Part shown: in pieces, positions 52,600 to 62,044 of the stretch
Position numbering within the stretch: position 1 is the stretch's first letter
Layout: each line of letters opens with the position of its first letter
Program-made: the position numbers and the translations under genes
Assembly (NCBI RefSeq): GCF_013033965.1
Contig: NZ_WQFE01000005.1
Span: forward strand, 178,168-242,167
Length of the DNA stretch: 64,000 nt
DNA from: Ruegeria atlantica
Lineage (GTDB): Bacteria > Pseudomonadota > Alphaproteobacteria > Rhodobacterales > Rhodobacteraceae
Direction of reading: 5' to 3'
The notes under the pieces: generated by a model
Told to the model about the DNA's origin: nothing
The model's database searches: none
Seen by the model: only the letters and a program-made list of their open reading frames with translations

Positions 52600-55052
52600 T
52601 ATGCAGTCTCCAGAATGGCGTCGGTACGAGGCAGCAGGCTTTCGGGATCATAGGCGGGTTCGCCCAGAACACGAGCTGCGCGCGGTTTGCCGTGAATTAC
52701 AACTTGCAACTCGGTCCCGGCAGTGGCCGCCTCGGGTTTGACGTAGGCAAAGGCGAGGATCTTGCCGACGGTATGGCCATAAGCCACCGAGGCGGTCGAG
52801 CCTACGACCGTGCCGTTCAACATGACAGCTTCGCCACCGTGGCCGTCAATCTCGCCATCCGGGGCGATCTCAAGGTATGCGCAAACCCAAGGCAGGTCAG
52901 TGTTCAGGGTCTTGTCCTTGCCCAGATAGTCCTTGTCTGTTCGGGCAAAGCGCAGCACGTCGGCCTCGGCCAAAGTGACCTCGTTGGTCAACTCGCCCGC
53001 GCCTTTGAAGCCCTTTTCCATCCGCATCACGTTCATGGCAAAGCTGCCATAGTCGGTGATGCCATACGCCTCACCCGCGGCCCAAAGCGCGTTGTAGACG
53101 TCGAGGCAGGCGGCGTTGGGCATGTGCAATTCCCAGCCCAACTCACCAGCATAGGACATGCGGAAGGCCCAAACTTTGTGACCGGCGATGGTGATTTCCT
53201 GCGCGGACAGCCAGCGGAACACGGCATTGGTCAGGTCGGCTTCGGTGCAGCGGGCCAGCACGTCACGTGACCGGGGGCCGTTTAGCGACAGGGCAGACCA
53301 GTCAGCCGACAGGGCGGTGATCTGCACATCCTCATTCGCGCGCTGCTGCGCCAGATGATCCAGCAGGCGTTGCTCGAAGAATGCGGCGCAGACCAGATAG
53401 AAGCGGTCTTCGGCCATGCGGACGATGGTCGTCTCCAACTCGATCCGGCCACGGCGGTTCAGCATGTGGGTCAGTGTGATAGAGCCGACCTTTTGCGGCA
53501 TCCGGTTGGCGGTCAACCGATCCAGCAGAGCGTAAGCATCCGGTCCCGAAACCTCGACCTTAGTGAAGGCGGTGACATCCATGATGCCGACGCTTTCGCG
53601 CACCGCTTTGACCTCAGCCGCAACCATATCGTCTGCGGGTGTACGTCGGAAGGAATAGTGATCGCGCTGCGCCACACCGTCCCGCGCGAACCAACGGGGG
53701 CGCTCAAAACCATAGATCTCTTCATGCACCGCACCCTTGGATTTCAGCAGCTCGTACAAAGGCGACGGTTTGATTGGGCGCCCCTCCAAACGGTTGAAAT
53801 GCGGGAAAGGGATCTCGTGGCGCAGGCAATAGTCCTCCTCGGCCTTGATCACCTGCCAATCCTTGGTCGCATAGCTGCCGAAACGGCGCGGATCGAACTC
53901 ACGCATAGAGATATCCGCTGCCCCATGCACCATCCAGCGTGCCAGCTCGCGGGTCAGCCCCGGCCCCCAGCCGATGCCGATCTGCGTTCCGCAGCAGCAC
54001 CAGTAATTCCGCACACCCGGTGCAGGCCCGATCAACGGGTTACCATCTGGCGGGTGCGAGATCGCCCCATGCACATCGCGCTGAATGCCCAGCTCGGCAA
54101 AGATCGGCATCCGGTTCAGGCTTTCCTCAAGCCACGGCATCACCCGGTCATAATCCGCGTCGAACAGCCAGTTCTCGTATTCCCAGGGGCAATGGTCATG
54201 CCAGACTGAGTTCGGGTTCTCTTTCTCGTAGATCCCGATCAGCCCGCGCTGTTGCTCCATCCGGATATAGCCCGAGACTTTACGGTCATCACGGATCACC
54301 GGCAGTTCCTTGTCCAGGTTCTGGAACTCGGGCACCGGCTCGGTCACGAAATAGTGGTGGGTCATAGAAGTCATGGGCAGTTGCAGCCCCGACCATTCGC
54401 CCATCTGACGGGCATAGGTGCCGCCGGCGTTTACAACATGCTCGCAGGTGATGGTGCCCTGCTCGGTCTCAACCACCCACTCGCCATTGTCGGCCTGCGT
54501 GATGTTGGTGGCGCGGCAGTTACGGAAGATGCGCACACCTTTCTGACGCGCGCCGGTTGCCATCGCCATCGTTACATTGGTCGGATCGACATGCCCGTCA
54601 TCCGGCGTGTGCAGCGCGCCCAGAACGCCTTCGAGGTTGTAGAACGGGTGCAACTCGGCCACCCTCTCGGGCCCCACCAGTTCGATGTTGAACCCTAGCG
54701 ACCGGCCCACCGACAGCGTGTGGCGCAGCCAATCCATCTCGTCCTCGGTATAGGCCAGACGGAAAGACCCGCAGCCATGCCACGTGACCGGCTGGCCGGT
54801 TTCGGCCTCCAGCTGACCGGAATAGAGACCAATGTTGTAGTCGACACATTTGCCCAGCCCAAAGCTTGAAGTCGAATGCGTGATCTGCCCCGCCGCGTGC
54901 CATGTGCTGCCACTGGTCAGCTCGGCCTTTTCCAGCAGGACGGTATCCTCGCCCCACCCTTCGTGCGCCAGATGATAGGCCAGACCGACCCCCATGACGC
55001 CGCCTCCGACGATGACCACGCGGGCATGTGACGGCAGTTCGTTCCCGGACAT
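52599..55052 (-). CDS. FAD-dependent dehydrogenase fused to GcvT domain (dimethylglycine/sarcosine dehydrogenase-like)
   Basis: An 817-residue two-domain protein. Residues 1-420 are a DAO-type FAD oxidoreductase (ARVVIVGGGVMGVGLAYHLA; ELTSGSTWHAAGQITHSTSS, where the His/Trp region covalently binds FAD in relatives). Residues 430-817 are a GcvT-like tetrahydrofolate domain (RRTPADDMVAAEVKAVRESV, SYAGELGWELHMPNA, RMEKGFKGAGELTNEVT). Such enzymes oxidatively demethylate N-methyl groups and hand formaldehyde to THF. The substrate is likely dimethylglycine, sarcosine or a related N-methyl amine. First gene of the operon and divergent from rpiR. Not DmdA: that has no FAD domain. Confidence 0.9.
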   Translation of the reverse strand: MSGNELPSHARVVIVGGGVMGVGLAYHLAHEGWGEDTVLLEKAELTSGSTWHAAGQITHSTSSFGLGKCVDYNIGLYSGQLEAETGQPVTWHGCGSFRLAYTEDEMDWLRHTLSVGRSLGFNIELVGPERVAELHPFYNLEGVLGALHTPDDGHVDPTNVTMAMATGARQKGVRIFRNCRATNITQADNGEWVVETEQGTITCEHVVNAGGTYARQMGEWSGLQLPMTSMTHHYFVTEPVPEFQNLDKELPVIRDDRKVSGYIRMEQQRGLIGIYEKENPNSVWHDHCPWEYENWLFDADYDRVMPWLEESLNRMPIFAELGIQRDVHGAISHPPDGNPLIGPAPGVRNYWCCCGTQIGIGWGPGLTRELARWMVHGAADISMREFDPRRFGSYATKDWQVIKAEEDYCLRHEIPFPHFNRLEGRPIKPSPLYELLKSKGAVHEEIYGFERPRWFARDGVAQRDHYSFRRTPADDMVAAEVKAVRESVGIMDVTAFTKVEVSGPDAYALLDRLTANRMPQKVGSITLTHMLNRRGRIELETTIVRMAEDRFYLVCAAFFEQRLLDHLAQQRANEDVQITALSADWSALSLNGPRSRDVLARCTEADLTNAVFRWLSAQEITIAGHKVWAFRMSYAGELGWELHMPNAACLDVYNALWAAGEAYGITDYGSFAMNVMRMEKGFKGAGELTNEVTLAEADVLRFARTDKDYLGKDKTLNTDLPWVCAYLEIAPDGEIDGHGGEAVMLNGTVVGSTASVAYGHTVGKILAFAYVKPEAATAGTELQVVIHGKPRAARVLGEPAYDPESLLPRTDAILETA

Positions 55053-55098
55053 GATTTTTCCTCTTCCCGAGTCGCGTTTCTGCTCGACAGGCTAATTC

Positions 55099-55143
55099 CA
55101 CAAATGTACCATCGTCAATCATGAATGACACAAATGTATCATC
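55099..55143. promoter_or_regulatory. Direct-repeat operator candidate between the FAD/GcvT gene and the RpiR regulator
   Basis: CACAAATGTACCATC (55099-55113) and CACAAATGTATCATC (55129-55143) match at 14 of 15 positions and lie 30 bp apart, about three helical turns. The first is in the 68-bp divergent gap, the second overlaps the first codons of the regulator gene. On the minus strand TTGACG precedes the first copy and may be a -35 box. Probably the RpiR binding sites. Confidence 0.6.
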
Positions 55144-56008
55144 CTCCGTTCTCGACCGCCTGAGCCAGGAGTGGGACGCCCTCACCCCCGAGGCGCAGAA
55201 AGCCGCGCGTTACGTGCTGGAAAACCCAACGGACGTTGGGGTTTCAACCGTGCGCGAGATTGCCGAGGCCGCCAATGTCAAACCCAATACATTCGTGCGC
55301 ATGGCCCGGCAGGTTGGGTTCGACGGGTACGAGGATTTCCGCGCCCCTTTCCGCGACGCGATTCGGAAAGGCACCGTGTCGTTCCCCGACCGCGCCCGCT
55401 GGCTGCAGGATATCGGTAAGTCAGGGGAGTTGGGCGGGCTTTACGCCGATATGGTCGGGGCTGCGATCCGCAATATCGAAGAGACCTTCGCCGGGATCGA
55501 CGCCGCGACCCTGAAAGCGGCGGCCGAAGGTATCTGGAACTGCCGGCAGATTTTCACGCTGGGCGTGGGCGTCAACAATTCGAACGCGCGTAACTTCACT
55601 TACCTTGCCTCAACGGGGATGAAGCAGTTCCACGCCATCCCGCGCCCCGGCTCGACCCCGGTGGATGATTTGGCATGGGCGGACCAGCAGGACGTACTGA
55701 TCGCGATCACCTGCCACCCCTACCGGACTGAGGTGATCGAGGCCGTCAAACTGGCCCGCGAACAGGGCCTGACCGTCGTTGGTATTTCCGACAGTCTGGC
55801 CAGCCCGGTGATCCTGAATGCCCATCACGGCTTTGTCGTCGCCGCGGACACACCGCAATTCTTCCCGTCTTCCGTCTCAACCATCGCCCTGCTGGAAACG
55901 CTGCTGTCCTTCGTGATTGCTGTTTCCAGCGATGAGATCGTTGAACGGGTGGAACGGTTTCATCTTCGCCGCCACCAACTTGGCCTCTATGCGGAAGAAC
56001 CAGAATGA
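55121..56008 (+). CDS. RpiR/MurR-family transcriptional regulator with SIS domain
   Basis: A 295-residue regulator: N-terminal HTH_6 domain (RYVLENPTDVGVSTVREIAE, AANVKPNTFVRMARQVGFDG) and a SIS domain (IFTLGVGVNNSNARNFTYLA, DVLIAITCHPYRTEVIEAVK). RpiR proteins usually sense phosphosugars, but roseobacter members govern amine and osmolyte catabolism operons. It is divergent from the FAD/GcvT operon and translationally coupled to the Rieske gene (4-bp overlap), so it likely controls both sides, including itself, through the direct repeats. Confidence 0.9.
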   Translation: MNDTNVSSSVLDRLSQEWDALTPEAQKAARYVLENPTDVGVSTVREIAEAANVKPNTFVRMARQVGFDGYEDFRAPFRDAIRKGTVSFPDRARWLQDIGKSGELGGLYADMVGAAIRNIEETFAGIDAATLKAAAEGIWNCRQIFTLGVGVNNSNARNFTYLASTGMKQFHAIPRPGSTPVDDLAWADQQDVLIAITCHPYRTEVIEAVKLAREQGLTVVGISDSLASPVILNAHHGFVVAADTPQFFPSSVSTIALLETLLSFVIAVSSDEIVERVERFHLRRHQLGLYAEEPE

Positions 56009-57093
56009 ACGCACCCCCGACCCACTCACTGGACGCGCGATACTATACCGACCCCGCGATTTTCGAGCAGGAGATACAGGGCCTTCTGGCCCGAACATGG
56101 CAGTTTGCAGGGCACGTGGCGCAAGTCCGGGAACCCGGCGACTATTTTGCTTTTGAAATCGCCGGGCAAAACCTGTTCTGTATTCGCGGCCGCGACGGTG
56201 AAATCCGCACCTTCTACAACGTCTGCCAACACCGCGCGCATGAGATGGTCACAGGCGCGGGCAACACCCGTGTTGTCGTCTGCCCATATCACGCCTGGAC
56301 TTATGAGCTGACCGGCCAGCTGCGCGCGGGACCCAACATCAAATCCGTCCCGGGCTTTGACCGCAGCACCATCTGCCTGACTTCTGTCCGAACTGAAATC
56401 TTCAATGGCTTCATCTTCGTCAATCTCGACGACGACGCCGCCCCGATGGATGAATGGTACCCCGGCGTGCGTGAGGAAATCCGCGCGTTCGTTCCCCATA
56501 TTGACGATCTGGAACCGCTGGAATGGGTCGAGATCCCGGAAAACTGCAACTGGAAGGTCAGCATCGAGAACTACTCGGAATGCTACCACTGCCCGACCAA
56601 TCACCCGACCTTTGCCGAAGGCGTGGTCAAGCCCGAAACCTATGACATCCAGCCCGACGCAGGCGGCGGCTATGTCCTGCGCCACACGACGGAATGTCAG
56701 AGCCTCGACAAGATGACCTATCCCATCGACCTGTCAGTGCCACATGCGGGCGACTATCAGTCATGGTTCCTGTGGCCGATGTTCTCGTTCCAATGCTACC
56801 CCGGCAATGTGCTGAACACCTATCACTGGCGCGCGATTGATGCCGATCACTGCACCGTCTGGCGCGGCTGGTACACCGAAGGCGGCTCGGAAAGTGCGGT
56901 GATCCGGCAACTGGCGGTACAGGACCGTGAAACCACGGTCGAGGAAGACATCCACCTCGTCGAAAGCGTTCACCGCGGCCTGAAATCCCGAGGCTACCGC
57001 CCCGGCCCGCTTGTGCTGGATCCCGGTTGCGGTGTGATGTCAGAGCATTCGATCGCTCGCTTGCAGCAATGGATGCGCGAGGCGGTGGAGTAA
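56005..57093 (+). CDS. Rieske-type oxygenase alpha subunit (carnitine/betaine monooxygenase-like)
   Basis: A 362-residue protein with a Rieske 2Fe-2S motif CQHRAHEMV ... CPYHAWTY (C-x-H-x15-17-C-x2-H) and a non-haem iron site in ENYSECYHCPTNHPTF with a downstream acidic ligand. The last third (LVESVHRGLKSRGYRPG) closely resembles CntA/GbcA/YeaW-type enzymes that attack quaternary amines such as carnitine, glycine betaine or stachydrine. These need a separate reductase, which is not in this window. It may open the path that the FAD/GcvT enzyme continues. Coupled to rpiR. Confidence 0.88.
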   Translation: MNAPPTHSLDARYYTDPAIFEQEIQGLLARTWQFAGHVAQVREPGDYFAFEIAGQNLFCIRGRDGEIRTFYNVCQHRAHEMVTGAGNTRVVVCPYHAWTYELTGQLRAGPNIKSVPGFDRSTICLTSVRTEIFNGFIFVNLDDDAAPMDEWYPGVREEIRAFVPHIDDLEPLEWVEIPENCNWKVSIENYSECYHCPTNHPTFAEGVVKPETYDIQPDAGGGYVLRHTTECQSLDKMTYPIDLSVPHAGDYQSWFLWPMFSFQCYPGNVLNTYHWRAIDADHCTVWRGWYTEGGSESAVIRQLAVQDRETTVEEDIHLVESVHRGLKSRGYRPGPLVLDPGCGVMSEHSIARLQQWMREAVE

Positions 57094-57214
57094 TTCTGAA
57101 CCCTCAAAAAAGTGACGCACCGAACTTGGTCGGACGGGTACAGTCCCGGACGAACCCAGGTTATGATCGCATTCACGAACACCGCGCAAGGCAATGAAGA
57201 ACCGGAGACCATAC

Positions 57215-57598
57215 ATGGCTGATATTTTCGACGAAGACCTGTTCCTGAAAGGCCTGGAACAGCGCAAGAATACGCTTGGCGCGGAATATGTGGAAAAGAA
57301 CCTGGAGGCGGCAGATGACTTTACCCGCCCGTTTCAGGAGGCCATGACCGCGTGGTGTTGGGGGTTTGGCTGGGGCGATGACGTGATTGACCCCAAGACT
57401 CGATCGATGATGAACCTGTCCATGATCGGCGCGTTAGGCAAAATGCATGAATGGGAAATTCACTGCAAAGGCGCGATCAACAACGGCGTCTCGCCCGAGG
57501 AAATCCGTGCCATCATCCACGTGATCGGGATTTACTGCGGCGTTCCACAAGCGCTGGAGTGTTTCCGCGTTGCGCGAAAGGTTCTGGCAGGAACCTGA
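57215..57598 (+). CDS. Carboxymuconolactone decarboxylase family protein
   Basis: A 127-residue all-helical protein: LGAEYVEKNLEAADDFTRPF, DPKTRSMMNLSMIGALGKMH, and IRAIIHVIGIYCGVPQALEC. The fold is that of PcaC/AhpD proteins. It lacks the AhpD CxxC pair, so it is closer to the decarboxylase/isomerase branch; function unknown. The ATG at 57215 has GGAG upstream. It follows the Rieske gene by 121 bp and is closed by a strong terminator, ending this transcription unit. Confidence 0.85.
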   Translation: MADIFDEDLFLKGLEQRKNTLGAEYVEKNLEAADDFTRPFQEAMTAWCWGFGWGDDVIDPKTRSMMNLSMIGALGKMHEWEIHCKGAINNGVSPEEIRAIIHVIGIYCGVPQALECFRVARKVLAGT

Positions 57599-57624
57599 CC
57601 CAGTGGCTACTACGTCCTTAAATT

Positions 57625-57651
57625 AAGCGGTCGTTTTGGCCGCTTTTTTTT
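57625..57651 (+). terminator. Rho-independent terminator after the CMD-family gene
   Basis: AGCGGTC / GGCCGCT stem (one G-T pair), loop GTTTT, followed by a run of eight T's. It lies between convergent genes. Confidence 0.88.
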
Positions 57652-57662
57652 GCACGCCAAGG

Positions 57663-58265
57663 TTACTCGAGCGACACCCACAGCACTTTCGCATCTTCTT
57701 CACTGGTCGAAATACACCCGTGCCCCATCCCGCTGTCATAATAAAGCGAGTCGCCAGCTTTCATCGGCAATGGGCGATAATGCTCTGATACAAAGATCAG
57801 CTCACCACTGATGACATACATGAACTCTTCGCCCGTGTGCCGAATCCAAGTGTCAAACTCGGACAGGTCACGCGCCTTGATCGTCGCAATGTAAGGCAGC
57901 ATCCGCTTGCTGGTTAGCTCGGGACATAGCAATTCGTGCAAATAGGTCGGCGTGCTTTTTATCTCGCCTTCACCTTTCGGGGTAAAGTCGCGCCTTCCCG
58001 AAATCCCCGATTGCCCGGACTGCAGAAACAGCTGCGGCGTGCTCATATCGAGCGCCTGCGTCAGCCTGCGCACGATGTCGAAACTCGGCCGCGTCTGGTT
58101 GTTTTCGATCTTCGATAAAGTGGACCGACCGATTCCCGCCGCGCGTCCGGCTTCCTCCAAAGTCCAGCCTTTTGCGCGCCGCGCATCGCGAATGGACCGC
58201 CCCAGAACCTCACCTTCGTCCTGATCTTCCGGAGAAGAAACATCATTTCGGGTTTCGTCGCCCAT
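57663..58265 (-). CDS. XRE-family regulator with C-terminal cupin domain
   Basis: A 200-residue regulator: HTH (SIRDARRAKGWTLEEAGRAA, GIGRSTLSKIENNQTRPSFD) at about 22-80 and a cupin sensor domain (IRHTGEEFMYVISGELIFV, AGDSLYYDSGMGHG) at 115-200. XRE-cupin proteins sense small metabolites such as amines or amino acids. It is divergent from glyA with a 147-bp gap that holds a palindrome over the glyA -10 box, so it probably controls the glyA unit. Confidence 0.92.
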   Translation of the reverse strand: MGDETRNDVSSPEDQDEGEVLGRSIRDARRAKGWTLEEAGRAAGIGRSTLSKIENNQTRPSFDIVRRLTQALDMSTPQLFLQSGQSGISGRRDFTPKGEGEIKSTPTYLHELLCPELTSKRMLPYIATIKARDLSEFDTWIRHTGEEFMYVISGELIFVSEHYRPLPMKAGDSLYYDSGMGHGCISTSEEDAKVLWVSLE

Positions 58266-58338
58266 AAAAATCTCCCTGTTTTACCGAAGGTTACAGATAT
58301 CCCCCAAGCCACACAACTTCACAAATGCGAGAAATATG

Positions 58339-58370
58339 TTGCCTTAAGTGCATTAATTCCACTATAGGAA
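58339..58370 (+). promoter_or_regulatory. glyA promoter with overlapping palindromic operator
   Basis: TTGCCT (58339-58344), 17-bp spacer, CTATAG (58362-58367). The palindrome TTCC-ACTATA-GGAA (58357-58370) covers the -10 box, so bound protein would block RNA polymerase. The divergent XRE-cupin protein is the likely ligand. Confidence 0.6.
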
Positions 58371-58412
58371 ACAAAATTTCGTACTGAGGATTCGGTGCTG
58401 GAGGAGGAACTC

Positions 58413-59666
58413 ATGTTCAAAACGTCGCTTACCGAAGCTGATCCGGTTATTGCCGCGTCAATTGCGCGAGAAGGCAAACGTCAGGCTGAACAGATCGAAT
58501 TGATCGCGTCCGAGAACATCGTCTCGCAGGCCGTGATCGACGCACAGGGATCGGTCCTGACCAACAAATACGCTGAAGGCTATCCCGGTCGACGGTACTA
58601 TGGCGGCTGCGAATATGTGGACGAAGTTGAATCCGAGGCCATTGATCGTCTGAAACAGCTGTTTGGCTGCGAATACGCAAACGTTCAGCCGCATTCGGGT
58701 GCGCAGGCCAACGGCGCCGTCAAATTGGCCCTGCTCAGCCCCGGCGACACGATTTTGGGCATGTCGCTGGATGCAGGTGGCCACCTGACGCACGGTGCCA
58801 AACCCGCGCAATCCGGCAAATGGTTCCGCCCGGTTCAGTACGGTCTGACAGACGCAGGTCTGATTGACTATGACCAAGTCGAGGAACTGGCCAAGGCTGA
58901 AAAGCCGCAACTGATCATCGCAGGCGCATCCGCTTATTCGCAAAAGATCGACTTTGCCCGTTTCCGCGCCATTGCCGACGAAGTCGGTGCATGGCTGCTG
59001 GCCGACATGGCCCATATTGCCGGTCTGGTCGCCACGGGTCTGCACCCTTCGCCCGTCGGCCACGCACATGTCGTGACATCGACCACACATAAAACCCTGC
59101 GCGGTCCGCGCGGTGGGATCATCCTGACCAATGACGAGGCGCTGGCGAAAAAGATCAATTCCGCCGTTTTCCCCGGCCTTCAGGGCGGCCCCCTGATGCA
59201 CGTGATCGCCGGCAAAGCTGTCGCATTTGGCGAGGCGCTGAAGCCGGACTTTAAGAACTACATGCAACGCGTTGTGGATAGCGCATCGGCGCTGGCAAAC
59301 GTCATGATGGCGCGCGGATGTGACATCGTCTCAGGCGGCACGGAAAACCACCTGATGCTGGTCGACCTGCGCCCGCTGGGCGTGACTGGCAAAGATGCCG
59401 AAGCCGCGCTGGAGCGTGCCGGGTTCACGTGCAACAAGAACAGCGTGCCGGGCGATCCGGAAAAACCTACCGTGACCAGCGGCATCCGTTTGGGAACCGC
59501 TGCAGGCTGCAGCCGCGGCTTTGGTCCGGAAGAGTTCAAACAGATCGGTCACCTGATCGGTGATGTGCTGGACGCTCTGGCCCAGTCGTCGGAAGGCAAC
59601 GCGAAAATCGAATCCGAAACCCGCGAAAAAGTCCGCGCTCTCTGCGCCAGTTACCCGATCTACTGA
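58413..59666 (+). CDS. glyA: Serine hydroxymethyltransferase
   Basis: A 417-residue PLP enzyme interconverting serine and glycine with tetrahydrofolate. [40 protein letters not shown], the PLP lysine in [17 protein letters not shown], and [15 protein letters not shown] are all family features. The ATG at 58413 has GGAGGAG. The following genes lpdA and lipA are close (11 and 14 bp), suggesting one transcript. It may be a second glyA dedicated to amine catabolism; only one copy is in view. Confidence 0.97.
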   Translation: MFKTSLTEADPVIAASIAREGKRQAEQIELIASENIVSQAVIDAQGSVLTNKYAEGYPGRRYYGGCEYVDEVESEAIDRLKQLFGCEYANVQPHSGAQANGAVKLALLSPGDTILGMSLDAGGHLTHGAKPAQSGKWFRPVQYGLTDAGLIDYDQVEELAKAEKPQLIIAGASAYSQKIDFARFRAIADEVGAWLLADMAHIAGLVATGLHPSPVGHAHVVTSTTHKTLRGPRGGIILTNDEALAKKINSAVFPGLQGGPLMHVIAGKAVAFGEALKPDFKNYMQRVVDSASALANVMMARGCDIVSGGTENHLMLVDLRPLGVTGKDAEAALERAGFTCNKNSVPGDPEKPTVTSGIRLGTAAGCSRGFGPEEFKQIGHLIGDVLDALAQSSEGNAKIESETREKVRALCASYPIY

Positions 59667-59677
59667 AAGACCACGAA

Positions 59678-61060
59678 ATGAGCATCTACGACCTAATCGT
59701 CATCGGGGGCGGACCCGGCGGATACGTTGCAGCGATCCGCGCTGCACAACTGGGACTGAAAGTGGCTTGCGTTGAAGGCCGCGGTTCGCTTGGCGGAACC
59801 TGTCTGAATGTGGGGTGCATACCCTCCAAAGCGTTGCTGACCTCCTCGGCCAAATATGCCGAGCTTGCACATCTCTCCTCCCATGGCATTGCTGTCGAGG
59901 GGGCCAGCATCGATCTGAGCTCGATGATGGGTCGAAAGGACAAGATCGTCGGCGATCTGACCAAGGGCATTGCGTTCCTGTTCAAGAAAAACGGTGTCGA
60001 TCTGATCGAGGGCTGGGCCAGCATCCCCTCTGACGGGCAGGTCAAAGTTGGCGACGATATTTACGAAGCCAAAAACATCCTGATCGCCACCGGTTCCGAG
60101 CCAACCCCGCTAAACGGGATCGAGATTGACGAGCAGGACATCCTGAGCTCGACCGGAGCAATCGCGCTGGACGCTGTACCCGAACATCTGGTTGTCGTCG
60201 GTGCTGGGGTTATCGGGTTGGAGCTTGGGCAGGTCTGGTCCCGACTGGGCGCCAAGGTGACGGTAGTTGAATATCTGGACCGCGTCCTGCCCGGAATTGA
60301 CGGCGAGATCGCGAAGCTCGCGCAGCGCGCCTTGTCCAAGCGTGGCTTGAAGTTCCAACTGGGACGCGCATTGAAAACCATCGACAAGACCAACGTTGGG
60401 CTGACGCTGAAATTGGACCGGGTCGGCAAAGACAAGGAAGAGGTGATCGAGGCTGACAAGGTCCTGATCGCCGTCGGACGCCGCCCCGTAACGCGCGGGC
60501 TTGGGCTGGAAGATCTGGGGATAGCCTTTGACCCGCGCGGCTTTATTCAGGTGGACACGTCGTTCCGCACCTCAGTCCCCGGCATTTATGCGATCGGCGA
60601 TTGTGTCCCCGGCCCGATGCTTGCCCACAAGGCTGAAGAAGACGGCGTCGCCTGTGTCGAGATGCTGGCAGGTGATTCCGGGCATGTGGATTACAATACC
60701 GTTCCTGGCGTTGTGTATACGGACCCTGAGGTCGCCTCGGTCGGTCTGACCGAGGAAGCGCTGAAAGAGGCCGGGACCGAGTATTCGGTCGGTAAGTTTG
60801 CCTTCATGGCCAACTCACGTGCGCGCTCGACCGGTGAGACAGACGGCGCGGTCAAGGTTCTGGCCGACCCGAAAGGCAACATCCTGGGCGCGCATATCTG
60901 TGGTGCACACGGCGGTGACCTGATCGCTGAACTGGTTTTGGCTATGTCCAAGGGCGCCACCGTCGCCGAAGTCGCCGCAACCTGTCACGCGCACCCGGCA
61001 ATGGGCGAGGCCGTCAAAGAAGCCTGCCTCGACGCCATGGGCCGCGCAATCCACGCCTGA
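59678..61060 (+). CDS. lpdA: Dihydrolipoyl dehydrogenase
   Basis: A 460-residue flavoprotein: FAD loop [20 protein letters not shown], redox cysteines Cys42 and Cys47 in [18 protein letters not shown] loop [20 protein letters not shown], and the C-terminal [13 protein letters not shown]. It is the E3 (L protein) that reoxidises lipoamide in the 2-oxoacid dehydrogenases or glycine cleavage. Its position between glyA and lipA, with gcvT to come, suggests the glycine-cleavage system. Confidence 0.96.
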   Translation: MSIYDLIVIGGGPGGYVAAIRAAQLGLKVACVEGRGSLGGTCLNVGCIPSKALLTSSAKYAELAHLSSHGIAVEGASIDLSSMMGRKDKIVGDLTKGIAFLFKKNGVDLIEGWASIPSDGQVKVGDDIYEAKNILIATGSEPTPLNGIEIDEQDILSSTGAIALDAVPEHLVVVGAGVIGLELGQVWSRLGAKVTVVEYLDRVLPGIDGEIAKLAQRALSKRGLKFQLGRALKTIDKTNVGLTLKLDRVGKDKEEVIEADKVLIAVGRRPVTRGLGLEDLGIAFDPRGFIQVDTSFRTSVPGIYAIGDCVPGPMLAHKAEEDGVACVEMLAGDSGHVDYNTVPGVVYTDPEVASVGLTEEALKEAGTEYSVGKFAFMANSRARSTGETDGAVKVLADPKGNILGAHICGAHGGDLIAELVLAMSKGATVAEVAATCHAHPAMGEAVKEACLDAMGRAIHA

Positions 61061-61074
61061 GAGGGAACAGCCAG

Positions 61075-62019
61075 ATGACCATCCAGCTTCGCACCCGCCA
61101 CCCGGAAAAAGCCAAGAAGGCTGACAGCGTCATCCCTCGAAAGCCCAAGTGGATTCGCAAGAAAAAGATCGACGGGCCCGAATATTACGAGACCCGTCGG
61201 CTGATGCGCGACCACAACCTGGCAACAGTCTGCGAAGAGGCCGCCTGCCCCAATATTGGCGAATGCTGGTCCAAGCGCCACGCAACCATGATGATCATGG
61301 GTGAGGTCTGCACGCGGGGCTGTTCCTTCTGCAATGTGGCGACAGGTCGCCCGGATGCGCTGGATGTGTTCGAACCAGGCCGCGTCGCGGCAGCGGTGAA
61401 AAAGCTGGGCCTGCGCCATGTGGTGATCACATCCGTGGACCGCGATGATCTGGATGATGGCGGGGCGAACCATATCGCCCAGACGATCCGCGCCGTGCGG
61501 CACCAGAACCCCGGCACCACGGTCGAGGTTCTGACCCCCGACTTTCTTGGCAAAGGCGATGCGGCGGATGTGGTGTTTGAAGCGGCACCAGACGTGTTCA
61601 ACCACAATCTGGAAACTGTTCCGCACCTGTATCCAACGGTGCGCCCTGGCGCGCGCTATTATACATCTCTGCGCCTCTTGGACGATGCCAAGCGCGCCAA
61701 CCCCGAGATTTTCACTAAATCCGGCCTGATGGTTGGCCTGGGCGAAAGCCTGAACGACGTACGACAGGTGATGGACGATCTGCGCGCGGCTCAGGTCGAT
61801 TTTCTGACTGTCGGCCAATACCTGCAGCCAACCCCGAAACATCACCCGATTGACCGGTTCTGGTCACCGGAAGAGTTCGCCCAACTGGAACAGATCGCAA
61901 GGTCCAAGGGCTTTTTGCATGTGTCGACGACCCCGCTGACACGTTCGTCGTTCCACGCCGACGAAGACTTTACCGCCCTAAAGCAGGCCCGCCAGCGGGC
62001 CATCGCCAACGGGGCATAA
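61075..62019 (+). CDS. lipA: Lipoyl synthase
   Basis: A 314-residue radical-SAM enzyme inserting two sulphurs into octanoyl chains. The auxiliary cluster is in [15 protein letters not shown] and the SAM cluster in [10 protein letters not shown], with the C-terminal Arg-Ser-Ser ([11 protein letters not shown]). It supplies the lipoyl group needed by the glycine-cleavage H protein, which fits its place between lpdA and gcvT. Confidence 0.97.
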   Translation: MTIQLRTRHPEKAKKADSVIPRKPKWIRKKKIDGPEYYETRRLMRDHNLATVCEEAACPNIGECWSKRHATMMIMGEVCTRGCSFCNVATGRPDALDVFEPGRVAAAVKKLGLRHVVITSVDRDDLDDGGANHIAQTIRAVRHQNPGTTVEVLTPDFLGKGDAADVVFEAAPDVFNHNLETVPHLYPTVRPGARYYTSLRLLDDAKRANPEIFTKSGLMVGLGESLNDVRQVMDDLRAAQVDFLTVGQYLQPTPKHHPIDRFWSPEEFAQLEQIARSKGFLHVSTTPLTRSSFHADEDFTALKQARQRAIANGA

Positions 62020-62044
62020 ACCAAACGCAAATGGGAGGGAAACC

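Noticed and set aside
52599..55052. DMSP demethylase DmdA
   Set aside because: The GcvT half is reminiscent, but the protein is more than twice as long and has an N-terminal FAD domain, so it belongs to the dimethylglycine/sarcosine dehydrogenase type.
58266..58412. Glycine riboswitch upstream of glyA
   Set aside because: The leader after the likely promoter is too short for an aptamer and shows no conserved glycine-riboswitch core.
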